A stretch of 64,000 nt of DNA from an uncultured Bacteroidales bacterium (GTDB lineage Bacteria; Bacteroidota; Bacteroidia; Bacteroidales; UBA932). The position numbers and the translations under genes are program-made. The notes below the pieces were generated by a model, which was not told the origin of the DNA, made no database searches, and was given only the letters and a program-made list of their open reading frames with translations. Positions 7,587 through 16,471 of this stretch are shown here, piece after piece. The stretch covers positions 54,336-118,335 of the forward strand of contig CALUPG010000009.1 of assembly GCA_944322565.1 (NCBI GenBank). Direction: 5' to 3'. How positions within the stretch are numbered: position 1 is the stretch's first letter; every line of letters starts with the position of its first letter.

Positions 7587-10487
7587 ATGAAAAAATTTCT
7601 TAAGCTTGCCGCGGCATTCGCAGCAATTGCCGTGACATCCTGCTCGCAGTACAAGTACGACACTGTGGCAGGCGACCCGCTGGGAACGAAAATCTACACT
7701 CTGGACAACGGGCTGAAGGTGTACATGAGCGTCAACAAGGAGACGCCGCGTATACAGACCTACATCGCAGTGAAGGTCGGAGGCAAGAATGACCCTTCCG
7801 AGACGACCGGCCTTGCACACTATTTCGAACACCTGATGTTCAAGGGAACGCCGAACTACGGCACATCGGACTATGCGGCAGAAAAGCCGATGCTCGATGA
7901 GATAGAAAGGCTTTTTGAAGTGTACAGACAGACTGAAGACGAGGCAGAAAGGGCAGCAATCTATCATCAGATTGACTCCATCAGCTATGAAGCTTCAAAG
8001 ATTGCCATTCCGAACGAATACGACAAGCTCATGTCAATCATAGGAGCAAAGGGGACAAATGCCTTCACTTCACAGGACATGACGGTATATGTGGAGGACA
8101 TACCTTCAAACGAAATCGAAAACTGGGCAAGAATTGAGGCGGACAGGTTCAAGAACCCGGTAATCAGGGGCTTCCATACTGAATTGGAAACTATCTACGA
8201 GGAGAAGAACATGTCTCTCACGCAGGACAGCAGAAAAGTATCCGAAGCCATGGACGCCGCCCTCTTCCCTCACCATCCGTACGGTACACAGACCGTCCTC
8301 GGCACACAGGACCATCTGAAGAACCCTTCCATCACAAATGTGAAGAACTACCACAAGACATACTATGTACCGAACAACATGGCCATCTGCCTCTCAGGAG
8401 ACTTTGACCCCGATGAGATGGTTGCTGTGATTGAGAAATATTTCGGCGACATGCAGCCGAATCCGGAGCTGCCGCAGCTGCAGTTTGAGAAAGAGCAGCC
8501 CATCTCCTCTCCTGTGGTAAAGAAAGTCTACGGACTTGAAGCCGAGAACATCACCTTAGGATGGAGGCTTCCTGAGGCTACTGACAAGTCAAATGATGTG
8601 GCAAACATCGTAAGTTCCATTCTCTACAACGGACAGGCAGGCCTCATTGACCTTGACCTCGTCCAGCAGCAGAAGGTGCTTTCAGCATACGCATACAACG
8701 GTGCCCAGCCGGACTACGGCTCATTCATCGTGTCCGCAAGGCCCAAGGCCGGGCAGACTCTCGACCAGGTGCGCGACCTGCTGCTTGCAGAAGTGGCCAA
8801 GCTCCGCAGCGGAGACTTTGATGAAAGCCTCATCGAGGCCACAGTCAACAACTACAAGATGTACATGATGCGCAACTATGAAGACAATTCCAACAGGGCG
8901 ATGCTCTATGTGATGTCATTCATCAACGGTTCAGACTGGGCAGACGAAGTGCAGATGCTTGACCGTATGGCACAGATTACCAAGCAGGATGTGGTTGACT
9001 GGGCCAACACTTACCTCGGGGCTGAAAACTATGCTGCCGTTTACAAGCTTCAGGGAGAAGACAAGACCGTGCAGAAGATAGCCGCACCGAAGATTACACC
9101 GATTGTCACAAACAGGGACAAGCAGAGCGACTTCCTCACAGAAGTCCAGAACACTCCGGTAAAGCCTGTTGAACCTGTCTTTGTGGATTATTCCAGAGAC
9201 ATGTCAAAGTTTGAGGCTCGTCCTGGCGTAGAGGTCCTCTACAAGCACAATGAGATGAACGACCTCTTCACCCTGATTTATGTCTTTGACATGGGTACGG
9301 AGACAGATCCGGCCCTCAATCTTGCGGCAGACTATATCTCGTACCTCGGTACGGAAGAAATGTCTGCGGAAGAAATCGGCTCAAGGATGTATGACATTGC
9401 CTGCTCATTCGGGATATATGCCGGAGCCAACCAGACAACAGTCCAGATCTCCGGTCTGAGCGAGAACATGGGAGAAGCAATGGACATCGTGGAAAGCTTG
9501 ATCAGCGGGGCACAGGCGGACGAGGCGGTTCTCACCAATCTCAAGGCAGACCTGTTCAGAAGCAGGGCGAACGCCAAGCTCAGCCAGGGAAGCTGCTTCG
9601 GAGCATTGCAGAGATACATGGTATATGGCCCTGAATTCATAAAGAAGACGGTTCTCGACAATGATGCGGTTGAAGCCCTCACATCAGATGAACTGCTGTC
9701 CAAGATAAGCGGACTGACGGGAAAGGAACACGAAGTGCTGTACTACGGACCTCAGGACAAGAAGGAATTCCTTGCAACCCTTGACGGTCATCACAAGACA
9801 GCAGAGGACCTGCAGCCTCTTGAAAAGAAATACACAAGGGGGCTTGAAGTGGACGAAAGCAATGTCGTACTGGCACAATACGATGCAAAGCAGCTCTATT
9901 TCATGCAGTACTCCGACCGAGGAGAAAAGCTTGACATCACCGATGAGCCGGGAATAACTCTCTACAATGAATATTTCGGAGGAGGCATGAACACAATAGT
10001 GTTCCAGGAGATGAGGGAGGCAAGAGGCCTTGCCTATACGGCAGTGGCACAGCTTGTGTCTCCGTATTTCCTTGACGGAGACTACTATTACTTTGCATTC
10101 ATAGCCACCCAGAACGACAAGATGCAGAAGGCCATCGAGGCATTTGATGACATCATCAACAACATGCCGGAATCACAGGCTGCCTTCGACATCGCCAAGG
10201 AAGCCCTGATTACAAGAATCCGCACACAGCGTACAGTCCGTGACCAGGTGCTCTGGAACTATATCAGCGACCGGGAACTCGGTCTCACCGAACCTCTTGA
10301 CAAGCAGATTTTCGAAAAGGTACAGGACATGACCCTTGAAGATGTCAAGGCCATCCAGGAAAAGTGGGTAAAAGACCGCAGCTACACCTACGGCATCCTC
10401 GGCGACATCAAGGACCTTGACTCCGGATATCTCAAGACACTCGGCCCTGTAAAGACGGTTTCACTTGAGGAGATTTTCGGATACTGA
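7587..10487 (+). CDS. M16 family zinc metalloprotease, lipoprotein
   Basis: The start was moved from an upstream ATG at 7557 to 7587, because the protein then begins with a clean lipoprotein signal (MKKFLKLAAAFAAIAVTSCS, Cys at the lipobox). The family cleaves peptides inside a clam-shaped chamber. The first M16 domain has the inverted zinc motif HYFEHLMFKGT (HxxEH) with the downstream Glu in ELETIYEEKNM. A second, catalytically inactive M16 domain follows and the C-terminal half repeats the fold, giving about 966 residues, typical of the two-homologous-half form. It probably faces the periplasm on the inner or outer membrane. It has its own leader and terminator. Confidence 0.9.
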   Translation: MKKFLKLAAAFAAIAVTSCSQYKYDTVAGDPLGTKIYTLDNGLKVYMSVNKETPRIQTYIAVKVGGKNDPSETTGLAHYFEHLMFKGTPNYGTSDYAAEKPMLDEIERLFEVYRQTEDEAERAAIYHQIDSISYEASKIAIPNEYDKLMSIIGAKGTNAFTSQDMTVYVEDIPSNEIENWARIEADRFKNPVIRGFHTELETIYEEKNMSLTQDSRKVSEAMDAALFPHHPYGTQTVLGTQDHLKNPSITNVKNYHKTYYVPNNMAICLSGDFDPDEMVAVIEKYFGDMQPNPELPQLQFEKEQPISSPVVKKVYGLEAENITLGWRLPEATDKSNDVANIVSSILYNGQAGLIDLDLVQQQKVLSAYAYNGAQPDYGSFIVSARPKAGQTLDQVRDLLLAEVAKLRSGDFDESLIEATVNNYKMYMMRNYEDNSNRAMLYVMSFINGSDWADEVQMLDRMAQITKQDVVDWANTYLGAENYAAVYKLQGEDKTVQKIAAPKITPIVTNRDKQSDFLTEVQNTPVKPVEPVFVDYSRDMSKFEARPGVEVLYKHNEMNDLFTLIYVFDMGTETDPALNLAADYISYLGTEEMSAEEIGSRMYDIACSFGIYAGANQTTVQISGLSENMGEAMDIVESLISGAQADEAVLTNLKADLFRSRANAKLSQGSCFGALQRYMVYGPEFIKKTVLDNDAVEALTSDELLSKISGLTGKEHEVLYYGPQDKKEFLATLDGHHKTAEDLQPLEKKYTRGLEVDESNVVLAQYDAKQLYFMQYSDRGEKLDITDEPGITLYNEYFGGGMNTIVFQEMREARGLAYTAVAQLVSPYFLDGDYYYFAFIATQNDKMQKAIEAFDDIINNMPESQAAFDIAKEALITRIRTQRTVRDQVLWNYISDRELGLTEPLDKQIFEKVQDMTLEDVKAIQEKWVKDRSYTYGILGDIKDLDSGYLKTLGPVKTVSLEEIFGY

Positions 10488-10529
10488 TGAAACTGCGGAA
10501 GAATCACAATTGATTATCCCCCGATGAAA

Positions 10530-10568
10530 AGAGGCCGGCTCAGGACTGACATGAGCCGGTTTCTTTTT
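10530..10568 (+). terminator. Rho-independent terminator after the M16 gene
   Basis: CCGGCTCA and TGAGCCGG form an 8-bp stem around a nine-base loop, followed by TTTCTTTTTA. It lies about 45 bp after the stop and may also serve the converging yycJ gene. Confidence 0.8.
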
Positions 10569-10623
10569 ATTTGTCCCCCAATGAATACATTACCGAAATT
10601 TGAACAATATTGAAAGGGCGGTT

Positions 10624-11418
10624 TTACAGCACGAACAGAGGAGAAGGCGTACGGCGCGGGAGACAGCGCAGGGAGACTGTGCCTTTCTCTACGCCAAGCT
10701 TTTCCAGAGCTGCCGACGAGCAGCGGAACGCAAGATCAGGAGTATTGTTGTTCTCGCTGAGATGACACAGAAAGATGTTGCGGAGACCGGGATGCCAGAA
10801 GCGCCTGATTGCAGACGCGCATTCGTCATTGCTCAGATGTCCGTATCCCTGCACGATGCGCATCTTCAGTTCATATGTATAGGAGCCTCCCATAAGCATG
10901 TCCACATCGTAGTTGGACTCGACGACCACCGTATCGGCTGAAGAAGCCAATTCAACCGCCTCATCAGTCATCCTGCCGAGGTCAGTCATAATGACGAATC
11001 TGTGGCCCTGGCAGTCAATGGCATAACCGACGGTCTGGGTGGCATCATGAGGGACGACAAAATAACGGACCGAGGCAAAGCCGAGGCCGTTCCACACCCC
11101 GCGTTCCAGCACACGGGAGCAGCCGCCGAACCAGGGGGCAGTGAAGGTATGGCGCATGAGAGCCGCCTTGAGTTCATCCGTAGTATATACGGGCTTGTGA
11201 AGCCGCTTGCAGAAAGAGCCCAGATGCCTTATATGGTCAAGATGGTCATGGGTGACAAGCACTGCGGAAAACGAGTCCGCAGACATGGAATTCTCCGCAA
11301 GAGTCTTCTTGAGTGTCCTCAGACTGACTCCTGCATCTATCAGAAGTCCGTCTTCCCCAGTGCCAAGGTAATAGCAGTTGCCGCAGCTCCCGCTTGACAG
11401 ACTCATGAATCTCAGCAT
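10624..11418 (-). CDS. MBL-fold hydrolase, YycJ/WalJ family
   Basis: This 264-residue protein starts MLRFMSLSSGSCGNCYYL, the family signature, and carries LVTHDHLDHI (HxHxDH) and a late FLCHLSENNN with the last His. YycJ-type enzymes are exonuclease-like phosphodiesterases linked in Firmicutes to wall and replication control; in Bacteroidota their role is not settled. The start overlaps the end of the HAD gene by 7 bp, so both are likely expressed from one transcript that also includes the TPR gene upstream. Confidence 0.85.
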   Translation of the reverse strand: MLRFMSLSSGSCGNCYYLGTGEDGLLIDAGVSLRTLKKTLAENSMSADSFSAVLVTHDHLDHIRHLGSFCKRLHKPVYTTDELKAALMRHTFTAPWFGGCSRVLERGVWNGLGFASVRYFVVPHDATQTVGYAIDCQGHRFVIMTDLGRMTDEAVELASSADTVVVESNYDVDMLMGGSYTYELKMRIVQGYGHLSNDECASAIRRFWHPGLRNIFLCHLSENNNTPDLAFRCSSAALEKLGVEKGTVSLRCLPRRTPSPLFVL

Positions 11419-12110
11419 TTTCCGTTCCCCTCCAGTCTTGCATTTACAGCCGCACGCAGATCAGTTCCCGGCACATACTGCACGGCATGGATTCCGAGAG
11501 ATGACGCCGCAGAAACATTGGACACGGAATCATCTATGAAAAGCATTTCATCCGGAGAAAGTCCGATATCGTCAATGACGGCCCTGTATATCTGCAAAGA
11601 CGGCTTCAGCATCTTCATCATATATGAGAGATACTGCTTCCTGAAGACTTTTTCCATCGGCAGCCCGGCCTCTTCGAAAATCTGACGGCATCTGACCATT
11701 GATATGCCGTTGTTGTTGCTGAGCAGATACAGGTCATATTTTCCGGACAATTCCCTCAGGAAATCTATTTTATACTGTTCAATTCCCGTAAGCAGTGCCC
11801 ACATCGCATGATCTACATCATCAGAAGCCACTGCCGGTCCGCACATCGGTTCCGGGCCGGCAGGCAGCTCAGACCCGGCGGCCGGCACAGGATGCACCGC
11901 AGAGACAGCCCCTTCGATTATCTTCCGGCGGAATTCATCCTCCGACAGCTTGCCTTCCTCAAGGTCTGAATAGAACCCTTTCTGATGCCAGGCATCCAGA
12001 AGTTCATCAATTTTTCTGTAACCGACATCCTCGACAAACGCCTTCTTGCACCTTTCAAGGTCAAGGTCTATGAGGACACCGCCCAAATCGAATATTATTG
12101 CTTTTATCAT
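11412..12110 (-). CDS. HAD-superfamily hydrolase, YihX-like
   Basis: The 232-residue protein opens with IIFDLGGVLIDLD, the HAD nucleophile motif with Gly in place of the usual second Asp, as in YihX-type sugar phosphatases. Later motifs are LLSNNN (motif II), a Lys in MLKPSLQIY (motif III) and FIDDSVSNV (motif IV). An unusual Pro/Ala/Gly-rich stretch of about 30 residues (PVPAAGSELPAGPEP region) is inserted in the cap domain. The substrate is unknown; a phosphorylated sugar is likely from the family. Confidence 0.82.
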   Translation of the reverse strand: MIKAIIFDLGGVLIDLDLERCKKAFVEDVGYRKIDELLDAWHQKGFYSDLEEGKLSEDEFRRKIIEGAVSAVHPVPAAGSELPAGPEPMCGPAVASDDVDHAMWALLTGIEQYKIDFLRELSGKYDLYLLSNNNGISMVRCRQIFEEAGLPMEKVFRKQYLSYMMKMLKPSLQIYRAVIDDIGLSPDEMLFIDDSVSNVSAASSLGIHAVQYVPGTDLRAAVNARLEGNGKC

Positions 12111-12156
12111 GATTGTCTTGTTTTGATTCCATCAAAAGATTGTTTCATCCGAATCT

Positions 12157-14217
12157 CTACTCTTTCTCCTCGCAATACCGCTTGATGACATTGTATGCAT
12201 CCGAGACGCCGAGCTCCCCTGCCCGGGAAAGGTCAATGCAGCCTTTTTCCCTGTCCTTGAGATAGATGAGCACCAGACCCCGGTTGAAATAGGCATCTCC
12301 CATATATGGATACAGCTCTATGGCGCGCGTATAATTTTCAATGGACTGCACATGCTCGGCTGCAAGGCAATACAGATTGCCGAGGTTGAAATAGATGTAC
12401 GGGATGTCAGGCACCGTTTCCGCAGCTGCCCTCATGTCGGCTATGGCCTCGGAATAGTCATACTGCCTGCTGACTCTGTCCCGGACTCTTGCGCGCGTGG
12501 TGCCGGCATCGTCCATCGTAAGCACCTGCACATTACTTTCAATCGATGATATGAAATCTATCATCTCCGCCCTCAGTACTCCCCTGTTCATACGGTAGAA
12601 TGCGTTATAATACCCGGAAACATCCTGTATGAGTCCGGCTTCTCCGTCAGAGGAAAGGCCGCCTCCGCCGCCAGCTGGCTCAGTCTTGTCTATCGCCATG
12701 GTATAATAATTCAGTGATGAATTGTACTGCCTGTTCTCGTACTCATAGAGGGCCCTGAGAAAATCATTCAGGGCGGAGCCGGAAGCATCGCCGTAGATTT
12801 TCTGCTCATAGAGTGACTTAGCCGAAGGAGTCCACAGCGTGTCATTGCTTGTGATGGCAATGCCGACAGGAGAATCATCTTCAAACCTGTCAAGAAGAGG
12901 ATGCTCAAATCTGCGCTGCAGGGCATATTCCGTCCTGTCCTTCAGCGGGGCAAGGACAAACTTGTACAAAGGCCGCAGCCTGATGTCGATGTCCCTGTGC
13001 TGAAGAAGTTCGTCGTTGAAATCTTTCTGTGCAAACTCTGCGTCAAGGGCAAGAAGAGAACTGTATTTCTTCGTCGTATCAGCAAATGACGCCGCATTCT
13101 CCGATGTCGCGGCCCTGTATTCTGCCACCTTTTTCTGAGCCGTATCGTAATCCTCCTTCGAGGACTTGTAGTCGCCGAGCATATTCTTGACATAAGAGCG
13201 GTTCATATATGCCTTTGCAAAGTCGGGATAAAGCTCTATGGCCCTGTCGTAGTCCTCTAGGGCATCCTGCCAGCGTCCCATCTCAATGAAAATCGAAGCC
13301 CGGTTGAAGTACGCAAGGACATTGTCAGGATTGATGTTCAGCACCCTGTCCATATCCGAGAGCGCCGCCTCATAGTCCCCGACCTGAGCCCTTATCAGAC
13401 CCCTGTTGTACAGTGTGAGGGCATTGCCGGGCTCGTCCCTGAGTACCCTGTTGAGATCGGCCATGGCACCGATATAATCTTTCTTCTCGTAAAGCATGAT
13501 TGCCCTGTTGAAATAGGCATACGTACTCATGCTGTCAAGCTCTATTGCCTTATCCATGTCGGCTATTGCCCTGTCATAATCATTCTCTGAGGCATAGAGA
13601 CGGCCCCGCCTGATATAACCCTCCGGATCAAAGCGGTCAAGTTTTATGGCCTTGTTATAGTCCTCAAGGGCCTTCAGGGTATCTTTCAGGAAGAGCCGGC
13701 TCGCCCCACGGTTGAGATAAGCCGACGGATCCTTCGGTTCCTTTCTTATATACCGGTCAAAATCCGATACTGCCTTGTCGAACTGCTGCGACAGAAAATA
13801 TGTCACCCCGCGTGTAAAATACAGTCCGACATAGCCCGGACGCAATTCGATTGCACGCTGAAGGTCGTCAAGCGCCTCGTCGTATTTGCCCACACGGCTG
13901 TAAGTGATGGCACGGTAATGATAGCCTGAAGTGAATACCGGATTGAGTCTTACAGAATTGTCAAAATCCTGCTGGGCGCCGCGCAGATCCCCGAGATTAT
14001 ATTTGGCAATACCCCGGAAGAAGTAAGTCCAATAGTCTGTGGTGTCAAGCCGCGCCAGGACATTGAAATTCTCTATTGCTAGAGAATATTTGCCGTCGGC
14101 AAGGGCCTGGCGGCCTCTGAAGGAAAACACATCCTTGTCATACTGGCCCATGGCCATGAATTCCCCGAGGGAAAACACGGCAAGCAGAAGCATGATGAGT
14201 TTAAGGACAGGACGCAT
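12157..14217 (-). CDS. Secreted TPR-repeat protein
   Basis: After an N-terminal signal peptide or anchor (MRPVLKLIMLLLAVFSLGEF) the 686-residue protein is almost entirely tetratricopeptide repeats, seen as recurring units such as AYFNRA...G..EAALSDMDRVL. About ten repeats fill residues 35-360, a middle non-repeat region follows, and two or three more repeats lie near the C terminus. Such proteins are scaffolds for protein complexes, here probably periplasmic or at the outer membrane. No enzyme domain is seen. The HAD and yycJ genes follow 46 bp downstream. Confidence 0.85.
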   Translation of the reverse strand: MRPVLKLIMLLLAVFSLGEFMAMGQYDKDVFSFRGRQALADGKYSLAIENFNVLARLDTTDYWTYFFRGIAKYNLGDLRGAQQDFDNSVRLNPVFTSGYHYRAITYSRVGKYDEALDDLQRAIELRPGYVGLYFTRGVTYFLSQQFDKAVSDFDRYIRKEPKDPSAYLNRGASRLFLKDTLKALEDYNKAIKLDRFDPEGYIRRGRLYASENDYDRAIADMDKAIELDSMSTYAYFNRAIMLYEKKDYIGAMADLNRVLRDEPGNALTLYNRGLIRAQVGDYEAALSDMDRVLNINPDNVLAYFNRASIFIEMGRWQDALEDYDRAIELYPDFAKAYMNRSYVKNMLGDYKSSKEDYDTAQKKVAEYRAATSENAASFADTTKKYSSLLALDAEFAQKDFNDELLQHRDIDIRLRPLYKFVLAPLKDRTEYALQRRFEHPLLDRFEDDSPVGIAITSNDTLWTPSAKSLYEQKIYGDASGSALNDFLRALYEYENRQYNSSLNYYTMAIDKTEPAGGGGGLSSDGEAGLIQDVSGYYNAFYRMNRGVLRAEMIDFISSIESNVQVLTMDDAGTTRARVRDRVSRQYDYSEAIADMRAAAETVPDIPYIYFNLGNLYCLAAEHVQSIENYTRAIELYPYMGDAYFNRGLVLIYLKDREKGCIDLSRAGELGVSDAYNVIKRYCEEKE

Positions 14218-14233
14218 CCGGGAGATAAAAAAT

Positions 14234-14264
14234 TTTCTGTTGCTGCTTAATTTTTCTAATTTTG
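14234..14264 (+). promoter_or_regulatory. Promoter for the M28 peptidase gene
   Basis: TTTC (14234-14237), 19 bp, TAATTTTG (14257-14264) fits the Bacteroidota consensus with one change at -33. A minus-strand TATATTTG at 14316-14309 may be the divergent promoter of the TPR gene. Confidence 0.5.
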
Positions 14265-14354
14265 GCCGTCAATTCCGGCATAAATTCCGGCCGTCAAAAG
14301 CCAAATTGCAAATATAATCATTTATCATGCCTGAAATGACAAAAATTTTCCGAA

Positions 14355-15410
14355 ATGACAAAATACTGCAAAAAAGACATGATACAGCCCGCCCGGAAAA
14401 CATTATCCGGACTTTGCATCGCTGCAGCAGTCCTGTTGTTCCTATGCGGACCTGCCATTCAATGCCCGGGACAAAGCGCATGGACAACCAACGACAACGC
14501 CGCCCACAATGTCGTCTGGGAGGATAAGCTCTACAGGGAAATCTGTTTTCTTTCCGACTCTCTCTGCGGCGGCAGAGCCACCGGGTCGGCCGGAGGGAAT
14601 GAAGCGGCATTCTACATAATCAGAAGATTCCGGCAGGAAGGACTGATGGCTTTTGAAGACAATTACGCAAAGCATGTATTTGCAGGCGGAGGACTGGTCG
14701 GACACAATGTCATAGGGATGCTCCCCGGCTCAAGAAAGCACCCGGCAGAACCATACATCATTGTAGGGGCACACTATGACCATCTCGGCATACTGAACGG
14801 AAAAATGTACCCCGGAGCTGACAGCAATGCTTCCGGCGTGGCGGCAATGCTTGCGCTTGCAGACATGTTCTCCGCAATGAAAATGCTCGGGAAAACATAC
14901 GGCAGCAACATAATATTCGTGGCATTCGATGCCAACGGGATGAATCTTTCCGGCTCATACGCATTATGGAGAATGATTGAGAACGGGGAGCTCTCCGACC
15001 CGCTGACCGGAGCGGCAGTCACCCCCGACAGAATCAGACTGATGGTCAATCTTGACCAGATCGGAAGCAGCCTGTCTCCCCTTTCATCAGGGCGCGGAGA
15101 CTATATGATAATGCTCGGGAACGACAGCCTGCCCAAGGAGGACAGGCGGCTGATAGAAATGTGCAATTCATTCTATGACACAAGCCTGGAGTTGTCACAC
15201 ACTTATTATGGAAGCGAGGACTTCACGAGAATATTTTCATCACTGTCGGACCAGAGGGTATTCATGGAGCACGGGATACCGTCCGTGCTCTTCACTTCCG
15301 GCATCACAATGAACAACAACAAGACTGCGGACATTCCTGAAACCCTTGACATGAAGGTGATGCGCCTGCGCGTCATACTTATTTTCCACTGGCTCGAGAA
15401 GATGCTGTAA
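14355..15410 (+). CDS. M28 family zinc aminopeptidase
   Basis: The family removes N-terminal residues with two zinc ions. After a signal segment (LCIAAAVLLFLCGPAI) the protein shows GAHYDHLG (first zinc His and Asp), PGADSNASGVAAML (bridging Asp and nearby residues) and VAFDANGMNLSGS, where the usual catalytic Glu pair EExGLxGS is altered to ANGMNLSGS. A later NLDQIGS supplies another metal Asp. The loss of the acidic pair could make it inactive or change its substrate. The ATG at 14379 is an alternative start. The last 32 bp overlap the converging glycosyltransferase gene. Confidence 0.8.
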   Translation: MTKYCKKDMIQPARKTLSGLCIAAAVLLFLCGPAIQCPGQSAWTTNDNAAHNVVWEDKLYREICFLSDSLCGGRATGSAGGNEAAFYIIRRFRQEGLMAFEDNYAKHVFAGGGLVGHNVIGMLPGSRKHPAEPYIIVGAHYDHLGILNGKMYPGADSNASGVAAMLALADMFSAMKMLGKTYGSNIIFVAFDANGMNLSGSYALWRMIENGELSDPLTGAAVTPDRIRLMVNLDQIGSSLSPLSSGRGDYMIMLGNDSLPKEDRRLIEMCNSFYDTSLELSHTYYGSEDFTRIFSSLSDQRVFMEHGIPSVLFTSGITMNNNKTADIPETLDMKVMRLRVILIFHWLEKML

Positions 15411-16383
15411 CGACACGGCGGCAATAAAAAGGCCACAAATACCTTATCTGCCACAGTTTTTTCTTGTGAGTCGGCCTTGTCAGGCTGCGCCGCGCGAGAT
15501 TTTTCAGGATACGCTGTCTCACTTGCATAACCTCCGGATAATCTCCGCCGTCCGGCCCGCATGATTTCGCAATCATATTTTCAAATGCCCACAATAAAGA
15601 GGATGCAATGCCGGAGACAAGAATTTTTGACTGAGAGGCATCAAATGAATGCGAGGCATTCACAAACTCCAGCCTTTCCAAGTCTGCCAGCGCATGATGA
15701 TAATATTTGACAAAATCCATCGTATGGGAGATGCTGCCCGACCTCTGGACATAATGGTATAGGGACTCGGGAATCCACACGCATCCTGACGACGCACCGG
15801 CAACCAGACGCCAGGTAGTTGCCCTGTCCTCAAAATACCTGTCCTCGGGAAACAGTGTACCGTCTTTGCCGAACAGACTTTTTCTGTAAAGCCCGGTACA
15901 GGCAGAACTGCACACTTCTTCTTTCAACAGTCTGAATGTCATCTCCGCAGATGACATGAAAACAGCCTTGTCTGAGGATGCATAGGGCTCTTCCGTCTTC
16001 CCGTCCGGATAAATCCGGTCAAAATTGCATACGGCGACATCGGCATTATACCTGAGGATGCCCCCGCCATACATTTTTTCCAGCATATCAGGTTCAATGA
16101 AATCATCACTGTCAAGAAAAGCCACAAAAGGAGAAGAAGACTCCATTATGGCGCAATTTCTGGCATGCGACAATCCGGCCTTGTCCAGATGAAGAGCTTT
16201 TGCTCTTTCATCCGAAGCGGCCAGTTCATCACATAACAGGCTGGAACCGTCCGAAGACAGATTTTCCGCCAGAATTATTTCAATGTCACGCAGAGTCTGT
16301 GATGCAGCAGACTCGAAAGTACGCCTGAGGGTATCGGCGGAATTATGTACTGGAATTATTACTGAAACAACCGGCATTGGCAA
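15379..16383 (-). CDS. Family 2 glycosyltransferase
   Basis: The 334-residue protein begins VSVIIPVHNSADTLRRTFES, the GT-A nucleotide-sugar binding fold, with the metal-binding DxD as FLDSDDFIEPDML near residue 95 and LSHARNCAI before it. The C-terminal third is basic and helical and may sit on the membrane. The acceptor is unknown; genes next to it encode a second glycosyltransferase and an exporter, so a surface polysaccharide or lipid-linked glycan is likely. It runs opposite to both neighbours and overlaps the M28 gene at its 3' end. Confidence 0.88.
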   Translation of the reverse strand: MPMPVVSVIIPVHNSADTLRRTFESAASQTLRDIEIILAENLSSDGSSLLCDELAASDERAKALHLDKAGLSHARNCAIMESSSPFVAFLDSDDFIEPDMLEKMYGGGILRYNADVAVCNFDRIYPDGKTEEPYASSDKAVFMSSAEMTFRLLKEEVCSSACTGLYRKSLFGKDGTLFPEDRYFEDRATTWRLVAGASSGCVWIPESLYHYVQRSGSISHTMDFVKYYHHALADLERLEFVNASHSFDASQSKILVSGIASSLLWAFENMIAKSCGPDGGDYPEVMQVRQRILKNLARRSLTRPTHKKKLWQIRYLWPFYCRRVVTASSRASGK

Positions 16384-16401
16384 TATTTTGCGCTAAATTA
16401 C

Positions 16402-16409
16402 TAATTTTG
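16402..16409 (+). promoter_or_regulatory. -7 element for the DUF5672-GT2 gene
   Basis: TAATTTTG fits TAnnTTTG exactly, 63 bp before the ATG at 16472. A TTGG about 22 bp upstream could be a weak -33 box. Confidence 0.45.
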
Positions 16410-16471
16410 CATGATAAAAAAATTTTACGGAATATCATCGAATATCATCCGACACCGCAAGAACACAGAAA

